From positions 1 through 34,545 of the forward strand of contig NZ_JADPKR010000091.1 in NCBI RefSeq assembly GCF_023074055.1: a stretch of 34,545 nucleotides of DNA, in the 5' to 3' direction. This stretch comes from Bradyrhizobium sp. 141 (GTDB taxonomy: Bacteria > Pseudomonadota > Alphaproteobacteria > Rhizobiales > Xanthobacteraceae). The stretch's first letter is position 1. Each line of letters starts with the position of its first letter. The translations under genes and the position numbers were made by a program. Positions 26,187 to 33,832 of this stretch are shown in pieces. Below the pieces are notes generated by a model, which was not told the origin of the DNA, did no database searches, and was given only the letters and a program-made list of their open reading frames with translations.

Positions 26187-27770
26187 GTTGCTCTCCAAAG
26201 TGAATTCCTAAATGCTGCACAGCTTATGCGCGCTCTCGCCTCACGCTCCATTGCCCCTCCCACCAGGATAGATGTTGAAAGCTGCTTCGCCTTTATCCAT
26301 CGTGATGTGGTGGGCTGGAATATGGCCAGGGTGCCGTTGCGTTGAACGTCTCCAGATGCCGCCGTTGATCGTTTCGCCACGCGGTCGCAGCAGTGAAAGA
26401 GAGATCGCGCTGCCTAGAACTCTTCCGACGCGGCATCGCAAGGATTCGCAAGTTCATGGCCCACGACAGCTAGTGTTTGCGAAGGATCGAAGCCTCGGCG
26501 AGTTCCGGCGTAATGTTGAATATCAATGTCGATATCGATGAAGACTACTGCACCATCGGCCGCAGCATGGAGGGTTTGGCGGCCATCGCCACACTGGTTC
26601 CCGCGACCTCGCTGCCGGACCGCAATTTGCATTCCCGGAGGAAGGGCGACGCGAGAGCCGAAAAGGAAACTGGATTTACTGGCTAGCCAAAGTCGAGTGT
26701 GAGCGCATAGCGTGCCCGACGATTTGTGTGAGATTGGCCCGCGATTCATCGTTTGAAGTGACCCGCGATCAGCCAAACTCCAAGCGCAGCATCCATCGCA
26801 GCGGTGAGACATCAGCGACCTCGAAGACAGGACCGTAGAGCAGGCGCCGACAAATCGCTCGCGGAAGACAGTTCCCAAGCGAGGCTCAGCGCGCATTGGC
26901 GTTCGACCAGTTGACGCCGGATGTGTTTTGCCTGGAGGGTCGAAACGACGGGGTCGGATGCCGGTGTGCGTTGGACCTTCAATGATGATCCCGTGAAAGT
27001 CGGATTGAAAATGTTGCGAGTTGAGTCGATGCACTCACTATTTTCCTTCACAAACTTCCGCAGCCATTACGCCTAAGGCGCAGGTCGCTCCTCAACAATC
27101 GTGCCACCAGCTGTCGCATGACCGACCAAGCGTCATGCCGCCAAGCATCACCGCGACGTCGATTTCATCGTGCCCATCGCGTCGGTCGATCATTGGCAAG
27201 TTACGCCGCAAACGCCTTCCTCAGCCCCGGTTAGTGCGACTGATTCATCAACCGCTACATCGCATGTTTGCGTCATCTAGATCAATTACAAGCGTTGGTA
27301 GTTGACCGTGGCCCGGTCGTCTCGCTCTATTTCGGTCGATCCGAACGAGGACAATCGTCGTTAGCGCTCTTCTCTGCGGCAAGGTGACTTCATCGAGGCG
27401 TTGCAGCTGGCGCTTAACTTTGGCTGGGTTACTGGCGGCAATGCCACGGGCTGGGGACAGTCATCGGCGTTACGAAACGACGTCTTTCGATCGGGCATCC
27501 AGGGGGCGACGATCAGAGACGGTTATCGAAAACCGCACGTACAGCGGCCGCTCCGGAAGTGGTCCAATGCCGGGCATCGTCATGGAACACCGACACAGGG
27601 GTTGCTATGTCTTCAGAACAAAGACAGTGCAGCAGGAGATATTCGCGCGCAGCACTTCGTATCAGAAATAGGTGGATCGATCACCATCTGGCTGACCGGC
27701 AAGCAATTCGAGTATCCGTGTCGCCAAATCGATTCCGTGACATGGATCGTCGAGGGCAACGTGGTCGAAC
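26187..27770. other. Long stretch without a supportable gene
   Basis: Open frames such as minus 26414-27034 have no recognisable domain and no usual ribosome site. A possible IS110 trace (SMTMPGIGP) reads on the minus strand near 27561-27590, with no flanking support. This is probably decayed DNA. Confidence 0.45.
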
Positions 27771-28736
27771 CTCGTGGCCTGCCCCGCGGCTTTCACCTTG
27801 CTGGCGATCGCGGGTGATGCACGAGGCGCCTCCTTTGCGCGTCTCGCGTCCCACGGCCATAGGCGTGCATCGATAAGGCTCGACGCGCGCCTGCGGCCGG
27901 GTCTGACGAACCTGCCGAGTTTCTTAAGTCGATATGCGTCTGCCGCGAAGCGCTCCGGCAGCGATGCGTCCTTGGGCTGTTGTTTCGCCTTTCCAATCGC
28001 GGGAAGCAAGTCGGCAACTTTGTTGACGAAAGATGCCGCCGGCAACGTTGTCGACATCCCTCAGAGAGAGTGGCCGTATCTGCAACTGTTCGAGGAGCAG
28101 GAACGCGATGTACTTAAACGCGACGCTTTAGATCGAGAGGCAGCATTTTCGGAAATAAAGCTTCCACGCGAGGGCCTTAAGAAGGTTTGGGAGGAGTATC
28201 TGGTCGAGCCCTATATGATTGAACCGATGATGCGTCCTGGCACGGCAGGTTACGTGCCCTTCTGTTCTGCCGTCCATTGGGTCATGACGGAAGGAGGCCA
28301 GAAAGTTCAGCATCTGGAGGACTCGCAATTGTGGAAAGCCAGCGTCGAAATGCTCCTTCCCCTGATGTCAACAGGCGAGGTGCAGATCATCGGCACACCA
28401 AGTTCAGGGGGAGCTCCAAAGGTAATTGAGCCGCAAATATTCGCTGGGATATTGGTCAGCGAACCCATGCGCGATTCATTCGAAATGATAACGGGAGACA
28501 AACCGTGGATAAGCTGCATCCCTTACTTGGACGAGGAGCATTGGAATAACGGTTTCAACGATCAACTCTATTTGCAAAGATCGGGACCGGCATCGTGGAC
28601 TCATCTGCAGGTGAAGAAAAGTGACGTTCTCCGCGAAATAATTTTCGAGCAATCAAAGGCTTCGATTTATGAGACTGGAGCGCCAGGCAGACCCACCTCA
28701 ATGCACCTAGTACCCCTGCACAGTGATTATGACCGG

Positions 28737-29048
28737 TTAGACTTGCGGTTCTAGCTCCGGCAGGCATTTGGGATCTACGAGCAATTCGATGCTGCGTGCG
28801 GTCGCCGGCTGGCGTCTGATGAAGCCTTGTCGTTCGAGCGTCAGCACCATCTGGTGAACCGAAGGCGGGCTGACGCGGAAGTATTTCTGCATGTCGGCTT
28901 CGGCGGGAGGCTGGAGGTGGAGGCGCGTGTAGAGGTGGATATACGCCAGATACTGCCCCTGCCCGGGCGTGAAGGCTTTTGCCGAAGGACTCACGCCGGC
29001 TATCCGATTCAGTTGTTTGTGCGTGCTTCGAACACGGAGGCACGCCAT
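28737..29048 (-). CDS. LexA-like winged-helix DNA-binding passenger protein of the IS630 element
   Basis: The 103-residue frame contains TPGQGQYLAYIHLYTRLHLQ, PPAEADMQKYFRVSPPSVHQ and MVLTLERQGFIRRQPATARS, a pattern like the LexA N-terminal winged helix (LTPRQ..., PPT...IA, SPSAVHRHLKALEEKGYIRR). There is no LexA protease domain. It likely binds DNA, perhaps the element's own promoter or ends, and could regulate the transposase. Its ATG (CAT at 29046-29048) overlaps the transposase ATG by two bases, so each gene's leader lies inside the other's coding region. No good ribosome site was found for this ATG; internal starts are possible. The stop lies close to the element's left end. Confidence 0.7.
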   Translation of the reverse strand: MACLRVRSTHKQLNRIAGVSPSAKAFTPGQGQYLAYIHLYTRLHLQPPAEADMQKYFRVSPPSVHQMVLTLERQGFIRRQPATARSIELLVDPKCLPELEPQV

Positions 29049-30168
29049 GAATGTACGCTATCGGGTCGACCTCAGCCAAATCGAGCGCACGGAACTCAGG
29101 GCGCTGCTCAGCGGCGGCAAGCATGCATCGCGCAAGCTCAAGCGAGCACAGATCTTGCTGGCCGCCGATGCCGGTGCCGGCGACGAGGAGATCGCACGGA
29201 GCGTCGGCGTGGGCGGCTCGACCGTGTACCGGATCAAGCGCCGCTTCGTGGAAGGCAATCTGGAGCGGGCGCTGAGCGACGACCCGCGTCCCGGGGCGGA
29301 ACGCAAGCTCACGGTCAAGGAAGAAGCCCTGCTGGTGGCGACGGCCTGCGCCAGTCCCCCGGAAGGCCGCGCCCGCTGGACGCTCGATCTGCTGGCAGGT
29401 GCGATGGTCAAGCTCACCGAACACAGGAGCCTGTCGCACGAGACCGTTCGGCGGCGCCTGGCCGAGAATGGCCTCAAGCCCTGGCGCAAGGACATGTGGT
29501 GCATTCCGCAGGTCGACGGCGAATACGTCGCCCGCATGGAGGACGTGCTTGATCTCTACGCCGAGGTGCCCGATCCCAAGCGGCCGGTGGTGTGCTTCGA
29601 CGAAAGCCCGGTGCAGCTCATCGGCGAGGCGCGTCAGCCCATCCCGGCCAGCCCGGGTCGGCTCGAACGTTACGATTACGAGTATCGTCGCAATGGCACG
29701 GTCAATCTCTTCGTTTTCCTCGACGTGCATCGTCCCTGGCGCAAGGTCAAAGTCACCGAACGGCGAGCGCCGGAAGACTATGCCCGATGCATGCGCGATC
29801 TCGTCGATATCCATTATCCCGATGCGGAGGCCATCCGGGTCATTCAGGACAATTTATCGACCTATTCTGCCGGCGCCCTGTACCAGGCGTTTCCTCCCGC
29901 CGAAGCCAGGCGGATTTTGCGACGGCTCGAGTTCCACTACACCCCCAAGCACGCAAGCTGGCTCAACATGGTTGAGATCGAGATCGGCGTCTTGCGCGGC
30001 CAATGCCTGGATCGCAGGATCGACGATCCCAAGCGGCTGCGCCGCGAAATCGCCGCCTGGGAACGCAAGCGAAATGCCGCCCGCTCACGCATCAAATGGA
30101 TGTTCACAACAGACAAGGCCCGCGCCAAAATGGGCCGTGCCTATCCAACTACTTCCAAAGAGTCATAA
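29047..30168 (+). CDS. IS630-family transposase, intact
   Basis: The 373-residue protein has N-terminal helix-turn-helix text (KRAQILLAADAGAGDEEIAR, GGSTVYRIKRRFVEGNLERA) and a DDE superfamily core. Likely catalytic residues are D185 (VVCFDESPVQLI), D268 (IRVIQDNLSTY) and E310 (WLNMVEIEIGVL), in the D-D-E form of IS630 enzymes. The conserved RYDYEYRRNGTVNLFVF (208-224) follows the first aspartate. GGAGG stands six bases before ATG 29047, and this start is preferred over the longer frame from 28969. No frameshift, so it could be active. Its product acts on the 24-bp ends of its element and on TA targets. Confidence 0.95.
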   Translation: MNVRYRVDLSQIERTELRALLSGGKHASRKLKRAQILLAADAGAGDEEIARSVGVGGSTVYRIKRRFVEGNLERALSDDPRPGAERKLTVKEEALLVATACASPPEGRARWTLDLLAGAMVKLTEHRSLSHETVRRRLAENGLKPWRKDMWCIPQVDGEYVARMEDVLDLYAEVPDPKRPVVCFDESPVQLIGEARQPIPASPGRLERYDYEYRRNGTVNLFVFLDVHRPWRKVKVTERRAPEDYARCMRDLVDIHYPDAEAIRVIQDNLSTYSAGALYQAFPPAEARRILRRLEFHYTPKHASWLNMVEIEIGVLRGQCLDRRIDDPKRLRREIAAWERKRNAARSRIKWMFTTDKARAKMGRAYPTTSKES

Positions 30169-30470
30169 TCACTGTGCAGAGCCACTAGTAAAGGAAGAAT
30201 TCCGCGCCCGTTACGAACGAGGTGAGGCTGCGACGTCAATCACGCAAGAGGCTAAAGCACTCGCCGAATGGCTTCGCAAAGCTCATCCACGGGCCGTCGC
30301 AGTGACTTCCAAAACCATTAACAATCAGCTCTCGGGTGAGTTTAGAATGCTCTCGCCAACCCAAAAAAGAAAATTTAGGGCGAATATCGGGCGTCTTTAT
30401 CGGGCGCGAGCATCAGTGCATTTCTCCGGAGTGTTCGCAGCTAACCATGCGGACATCAACGGAGATTGCA

Positions 30471-30668
30471 ATGAACGAAAATGCTTCGAACATTCAACGC
30501 GAGGGGCTCTCGATTTCGGAAGCTTGCGCGGTGGTCGGCATCGGCCGAACCAAAATCTATCAAGCCATCAGCACCGGCAAGCTCAAGGCTCGCAAATACG
30601 GAAAGCGCACCCTCGTCTTGCGAGACGACTTGCGCGACTTCCTTGCGTCGCTTCCCGGTGCAGCGTGA
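30471..30668 (+). CDS. Excisionase-like helix-turn-helix protein
   Basis: The 65-residue protein reads SISEACAVVGIGRTKIYQAI followed by STGKLKARKYGKRTLVLRDD and LRDFLASLPG, the MerR-like HTH_17 fold of excisionases and small regulators that bind DNA next to attachment sites. ATG 30471 has GGAG seven bases upstream (ACGGAGATTGCA). The gene lies 93 bases after the probable end of the broken hypothetical gene and is followed within 18 bases by a strong hairpin. In context it could control excision of the integrated element whose backbone genes follow, but no integrase lies next to it. Confidence 0.85.
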   Translation: MNENASNIQREGLSISEACAVVGIGRTKIYQAISTGKLKARKYGKRTLVLRDDLRDFLASLPGAA

Positions 30669-30686
30669 TTGCGGCTCAATATAAAA

Positions 30687-30721
30687 AACCTCGGGGCGGT
30701 GTTCCAGACCGCGCCGAGGTT
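30687..30721. terminator. Hairpin after the excisionase-like gene, terminator-like on the minus strand
   Basis: Arms AACCTCGGGGCGGT and ACCGCGCCGAGGTT pair over 14 bases with one mismatch around a 7-base loop. The A-run at 30683-30688 becomes a T-run after the stem on the minus strand, so it fits an intrinsic terminator for minus-strand transcription. On the plus strand only two T follow. Confidence 0.6.
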
Positions 30722-30736
30722 GGCGCCGAAGCCCTC

Positions 30737-30946
30737 TTGCAAAGGAATTCTGACACGCGTCTACCATACTGCGGCCGGCAACTCCACCTCCCAGACCTGT
30801 TTGATTGGGCCGTCAGCCAAGCAGTCCCGCCTCCCGACCATCGTATCCGGTGGGTTGCCAGCCGGTGTAGAGTTTCCCTGGCGACCGCCGAAACCATTGT
30901 TGCGAACGCGGGCTTTTCCGACGGGGAGCGCCGCCGATCATTCTAA
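30737..30946 (+). CDS. Small hypothetical protein of element type
   Basis: From a TTG at 30737 the frame gives 69 residues with LPYCGRQLHLPDLFDWA, PPPDHRIRWVASRCRVSLAT and AETIVANAGFSDGE. The pattern LPDLFDWA, then RIRWVASR and a small helical end, resembles short proteins found beside integrated elements in rhizobia, whose role is not known. The second half could form a helix-turn-helix. The start is uncertain because the same frame is open far upstream through the broken gene and the hairpin. The TTG is the first start after the hairpin, with no clear ribosome site. Its stop overlaps the upstream extension of the next gene. Confidence 0.55.
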   Translation: MQRNSDTRLPYCGRQLHLPDLFDWAVSQAVPPPDHRIRWVASRCRVSLATAETIVANAGFSDGERRRSF

Positions 30947-30978
30947 TTAAGGCGCAGATCGGCGACGCCGGTCAAGTC

Positions 30979-31221
30979 GTGACCGTTCGCGGACGCGACG
31001 CATGGGCATTGATGAAGTTGAAGGCCGCCAATGACAATGTGTGCACTCCGATCGATCATCCGGGGCCGCGCTGGAGCGGGTACGTTCACAAGCTCCGCAA
31101 GGCCGGCATCATCATTGAGACCATCCGGGAGCGCCACGGCGGGCCATTCGCCGGCGAGCACGCGCGATATGTTCTGCGTAGCTTCGTTACCATCCTCGAA
31201 ACCAAGGGCGGCCAGTCATGA
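30979..31221 (+). CDS. Winged-helix-like element protein
   Basis: The frame from GTG 30979 gives 80 residues: VRGRDAWALMKLKAANDNVC, TPIDHPGPRWSGYVHKLRKA, GIIIETIRERHGG and EHARYVLRS. It looks like the small winged-helix domain proteins of rhizobial integrated elements, which probably bind DNA. The family-like text extends upstream without a break (IILIKAQIGDAGQVVT, from about 30937), yet no ATG, GTG or TTG sits at the expected place, so the start may be mutated or non-standard. Its last codons overlap the start of a short frame (ATGA at 31218). Confidence 0.75.
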   Translation: MTVRGRDAWALMKLKAANDNVCTPIDHPGPRWSGYVHKLRKAGIIIETIRERHGGPFAGEHARYVLRSFVTILETKGGQS

Positions 31222-31430
31222 TGGCGATTGCAGGCCTACAAATCATCGCTGGTGGGGGTTCGGCCCCGCCCGCACTCACAGCCCTCGACATGTCGCGAAC
31301 AATCACGACCGGGGTTCTGGCCTTTCTAGGGGGCCCATGGCGAAGCACCGTAGACGGAACAAGCGGCTCGATGCGCCTCATGTCCGGATGTACCGGTGGA
31401 TGCTGGACTCACCGGATTATCTGTCCCTGA
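31218..31430 (+). CDS. Possible small protein, uncertain
   Basis: A 70-residue frame begins at an ATGA overlap with the stop of the winged-helix gene, an arrangement typical of translational coupling. The first part (MMAIAGLQIIAGGGSAPPAL) is hydrophobic, and the second half overlaps the next gene in another frame and looks unlike a protein. No family is recognised. It may be only a leader segment or chance. Confidence 0.25.
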   Translation: MMAIAGLQIIAGGGSAPPALTALDMSRTITTGVLAFLGGPWRSTVDGTSGSMRLMSGCTGGCWTHRIICP

Positions 31431-31774
31431 CCTGCCCCGCTCGCGCCGTCCTGATCGAAATCGCCAGGGGCCATGACGGCACGAACAACGGCAGGCTTGG
31501 GCTTTCGATACGGCGGGCTTCTGAACGGTGCAACATCGCACGCGGCACCGCGCAACGCGCCTTCGTCGAATTGCAGGAGCGCGGCTTTATCGATTGCATG
31601 ACGAAAGGAGCGTTCAGCCGAAAGGTGATGCACGCCACCGAGTGGCGTCTGACTTGGTGGGGCTGCGATGTCACCGGAGAACTATCGAGCAAGAGGTTCA
31701 TGAGTTGGGGCCGCGAAAAACAAAACGCGGTATCAGAATATCCCGTCGCGAATCAGAGCCAGCGTGCGGCATGA
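31337..31774 (+). CDS. Helix-turn-helix-like hypothetical protein of 145 residues
   Basis: The protein begins MAKHRRRNKRLDAPHVRMYR and continues WMLDSPDYLSLTCPARAVLI, EIARGHDGTNNGRLGLSIRR, ASERCNIARGTAQRAFVELQ and ERGFIDCMTKGAFSRKVMHA, then EWRLTWWGCDVTGE. The middle reads as a winged helix (RRASERCNIARGTAQRAFVELQERGFI), much like replication-initiator or GntR-type DNA-binding domains. Such proteins are frequent near the ends of integrated elements in rhizobia. The ATG at 31337 has AGGGGG four bases upstream; the frame is open further back but without family-like text. It is followed after 16 bases by a perfect hairpin. The likely role is DNA binding in element maintenance or replication, by inference only. 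Confidence 0.8.
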   Translation: MAKHRRRNKRLDAPHVRMYRWMLDSPDYLSLTCPARAVLIEIARGHDGTNNGRLGLSIRRASERCNIARGTAQRAFVELQERGFIDCMTKGAFSRKVMHATEWRLTWWGCDVTGELSSKRFMSWGREKQNAVSEYPVANQSQRAA

Positions 31775-31790
31775 AATGATGCAAAAAGGG

Positions 31791-31821
31791 CCTCACGGTG
31801 CCTTCGTTTGACACCGTGAGG
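31791..31821. terminator. Perfect hairpin, terminator-like on the minus strand
   Basis: CCTCACGGTG and CACCGTGAGG form a 10-bp perfect stem with an 11-base loop. AAAAAGGG precedes it, giving CCCTTTTT after the stem on the minus strand. As at 30687, the hairpin sits about 17 bases after a plus-strand stop but has its T-run on the other strand. Confidence 0.6.
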
Positions 31822-31907
31822 ACAGCTTTGGCGGCGGTCGCGGTATCAATCTGGGGTACACATATAGTTTACCGTAGGGGGCGTAGCGCGTACATTTATC
31901 GCCAGTC

Positions 31908-32954
31908 ATGCTTTTGTTTCGAACGGCCTCCCAGCACGAGAGAGATGAGAGATTGGATCCTAATTCGAACGTTGCGACCAAAACGTCTCTGCAAAACCTG
32001 ATCGAGCGAATTGGCTCAGAACATGTTGAGCGGCGACTGAAAATCGAAGTTGAACATGAAGCCCAGCTGTTCGGACAGGGATTGATCCTTTTCAATCTCG
32101 AAAATTGGTACTCAGCGCCGTGGATCATCAGAACTGCGCTGAAGCTGACTGGACTTTATGGCCGTGCGCGTCGAAACGCTGACCACGTCGTTGTCAAAAA
32201 ACATAGCGTGGCTTTCGCGAATCTTCCCCCGGCATTTGACAATTTTACTATCCTTCACATCACCGATCTGCATGCCGACATAAGTGCAGGCGCGATGCGC
32301 CATCTGATCAGCGTGGTCGGTGGCCTTCAATACGACATTTGCGTCTTAACCGGCGACTATCGCGGCAAGACATATGGCCCATTCAAAAAAAGTCTAGAAA
32401 TCATCTATGAGCTGCAGACCCAATTGAAGGGGCCAATTTATGGGGTGCTTGGTAACCACGACAGCATCCGTATGGTTCCTTCAATGGAAGCCATGGGAAT
32501 CTGCGTGCTGTTCAACGAGTGCGAACCGATTGTTCGTGGCGGACAACGTATTTTCCTGGCCGGAGTTGACGATCCGCATTTCTACCGGGTAGACGACATT
32601 GAAAAAGCCGCGTCGCAGATCCCTTCAGATGCTTTTTCGATTTTGTTGGCGCACACGCCGGAAGTTTACGGTCCAGCAATGAGCGCCAGATTCAATTTCA
32701 TGTTATGCGGACACACGCACGGAGGTCAGCTTTGCCTACCCGGTGGAATTCCGATCAAGCTGGAGGCAGCAATGCCTAGATTCATGGGGGCTGGACCATG
32801 GCGCCATGGCGCTATGGTCGGATATACCTCGGTGGGCGCTGGCACGGGCATTCTGCCTGTGCGCTTAAATTGCCCGCCGGAGATAGTTCTGCATACCTTG
32901 CACGCGATGGGCAGCAGCGCCGATGGCTTAAGCACGCCCCAAGGTGCGCTGTAG
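31908..32954 (+). CDS. Metallophosphoesterase of the calcineurin-like family
   Basis: All metal-binding blocks of the family are present in the 348-residue protein: D120 and H122 (HITDLHAD), D150 (LTGDYRG), N183-H184-D185 (LGNHDS), H249 (LLAHTPE), and H269 and H271 (CGHTHGGQ). It resembles the YkoQ/YaeI group, usually membrane-associated enzymes such as UDP-2,3-diacylglucosamine hydrolases of lipid A synthesis. The N-terminal 110 residues (ENWYSAPWIIRTALKLTGLY) are moderately hydrophobic but have no clear signal peptide or full membrane segment. ATG 31908 has no good ribosome site, and a later start is possible. The next gene begins about 30 bases after its stop on the same strand, suggesting an operon. 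The physiological substrate cannot be told. Confidence 0.9.
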   Translation: MLLFRTASQHERDERLDPNSNVATKTSLQNLIERIGSEHVERRLKIEVEHEAQLFGQGLILFNLENWYSAPWIIRTALKLTGLYGRARRNADHVVVKKHSVAFANLPPAFDNFTILHITDLHADISAGAMRHLISVVGGLQYDICVLTGDYRGKTYGPFKKSLEIIYELQTQLKGPIYGVLGNHDSIRMVPSMEAMGICVLFNECEPIVRGGQRIFLAGVDDPHFYRVDDIEKAASQIPSDAFSILLAHTPEVYGPAMSARFNFMLCGHTHGGQLCLPGGIPIKLEAAMPRFMGAGPWRHGAMVGYTSVGAGTGILPVRLNCPPEIVLHTLHAMGSSADGLSTPQGAL

Positions 32955-32982
32955 CGAGCGAACCGCCAGTTCCCAAAGATGG

Positions 32983-33582
32983 ATGACCATGACGAAAACA
33001 AAAGCTTCTCTGAAGGATAGCAAGGAGCCGCCAGTGAGAACTCACAAGCTGGACAGTTCAAATCCGAAGCTGACATATATTGGCGGGTCGAAGTTCGATG
33101 CCTGGAATGGCACTCTTGCCAATCAAGCCTTGTCGTCTGGATGGTACGGCAACAATCCGGATGCAGACCGCACACACAAACTGCAATCCGCGTCCCTCGG
33201 CTTTCTCGCCGGCGTCGAGAAGGACGAACTAGAGGGAATGTTGGCGGCGCAGTTGCTAGCTTCCCATAATGCGGCAATGAAATGTTATCGGCGCGCAATG
33301 ATTGCCGAGCAGACTTTTGAGGGCCGGAAGGAGAACTTAAGTCAGGCCAACAAGCTTTCCCGAACGTACGCCACATTGCTGGAGGCATTTAATCGCCATC
33401 GCGGCGAGGGCCAACAGAAAGTCACGGTCGAACACGTCCACGTCCACAAGGGCGGGCAAGCGATTGTCGGCAACGTTCATGGGGGTGGGGTGCTCACGAA
33501 ATCGGAGAATCAACCCCATGCAGTTGCGCACAAGCCCAGCCTCCAGCTAACGTCGCACGCCACAAAAGAAGGCATGGGGTGA
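32983..33582 (+). CDS. Hypothetical protein with a histidine- and valine-rich C-terminal motif
   Basis: From ATG 32983 the protein has 199 residues (a second ATG at 32989 would give 197). It is polar and helical in the middle (LEGMLAAQLLASHNAAMKCY, RRAMIAEQTFEGRKENLSQA, NKLSRTYATLLEAFNRHRGE), then VTVEHVHVHKGGQAIVGNVH with GGG, an alternating beta-like motif that could bind metal or DNA. No known domain is recognised; the motif feels familiar from rhizobial hypothetical proteins. It starts 28 bases after the metallophosphoesterase stop and its stop is three bases before the next possible gene, so these form a likely transcription unit. No signal peptide or membrane segment is seen. Confidence 0.8.
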   Translation: MTMTKTKASLKDSKEPPVRTHKLDSSNPKLTYIGGSKFDAWNGTLANQALSSGWYGNNPDADRTHKLQSASLGFLAGVEKDELEGMLAAQLLASHNAAMKCYRRAMIAEQTFEGRKENLSQANKLSRTYATLLEAFNRHRGEGQQKVTVEHVHVHKGGQAIVGNVHGGGVLTKSENQPHAVAHKPSLQLTSHATKEGMG

Positions 33583-33585
33583 ACA

Positions 33586-33762
33586 ATGCACAAGATGGCT
33601 CTTGAACAATACCTTGAAAGGTCGGGGCTTTCGGCCGTTCAATCCGATCTTAGCGCTCGTTGGACAGATCGAGCGGACCGTCAGCGTTCATCAACCGAAG
33701 CGCGCCGGAAAGAGCGTTTGTCGCCGCTCCCTTGGGTGGCAGGAACGGCTGCAAAACTATGA
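33586..33762 (+). CDS. Possible small protein of 58 residues
   Basis: ATG 33586 stands three bases after the stop of the previous gene and opens MHKMALEQYLERSGLSAVQS, then DLSARWTDRADRQ and an arginine-rich tail. The spacing suggests coupling, but no family is recognised. An overlapping frame (33602-33811, TTG start, 69 residues) competes. One of the two, or a frameshifted combination, may be the true gene. Confidence 0.35.
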   Translation: MHKMALEQYLERSGLSAVQSDLSARWTDRADRQRSSTEARRKERLSPLPWVAGTAAKL

Positions 33763-33832
33763 GTGGCCAGAAGGCGTCAGCTTCATACAGGCTTCAAAGC
33801 AAGTAACTTAGATTACCGATCGATTTGGCGAG

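Larger units (their letters stand above)
28710..30185 (+). mobile_element. Complete IS630-family insertion sequence with TA target duplication
   Basis: The 1476-bp element has 24-bp terminal inverted repeats sharing CTGCACAGTGATTATGAC, with 21 of 24 bases matching (28710-28733 and 30162-30185). TA stands at 28708-28709 and 30186-30187, the usual IS630 target. It contains an intact transposase gene and a divergent passenger gene whose start codons overlap. The host gene is restored exactly on removal, so the insertion is young relative to the surrounding IS debris. Confidence 0.94.
28020..30378 (+). pseudogene. Conserved-looking hypothetical gene split by an IS630 element and 5' truncated
   Basis: Part one (about 28020-28707) reads EWPYLQLFEEQERDVLKRDA, EPYMIEPMMRPG, GYVPFCSAVHWVMTEGG, WISCIPYLDEEHWNNGFNDQ, SGPASWTHLQVKKSDVLREI and GRPTSMH. 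Part two (from 30188) continues VKEEFRARYERGEAATSITQ, EAKALAEWLRKAHPR and SKTINNQL. Removing 28710-30187 leaves one TA and rejoins the frame as SMHLVKEEFRARY. The C-terminal 60 residues look like a small helical, possibly DNA-binding domain. No ATG fits the 5' end; an open frame runs up to 27774, but its early part is unlike a gene, so the start is probably lost. A stop in the neighbouring frame (30376-30378) after an A-run may be the original end. Function unknown; the style is that of hypotheticals in rhizobial accessory regions. Confidence 0.75.

Noticed and set aside
26414..27034. Minus-strand frame of 206 residues
   Set aside because: Low-complexity, basic and cysteine-rich text unlike a protein, no ribosome site, and competing frames on the other strand.
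27561..27590. IS110-like MTMPGIGP reading on the minus strand
   Set aside because: Only one short motif fits and flanking frames do not continue the family, so it is not listed as a gene remnant.
27662..28057. Minus-strand frame of 131 residues and the plus-strand 5' extension from 27774
   Set aside because: Both lie in high-GC DNA open on both strands; the family-like text of the broken gene only begins near 28040.
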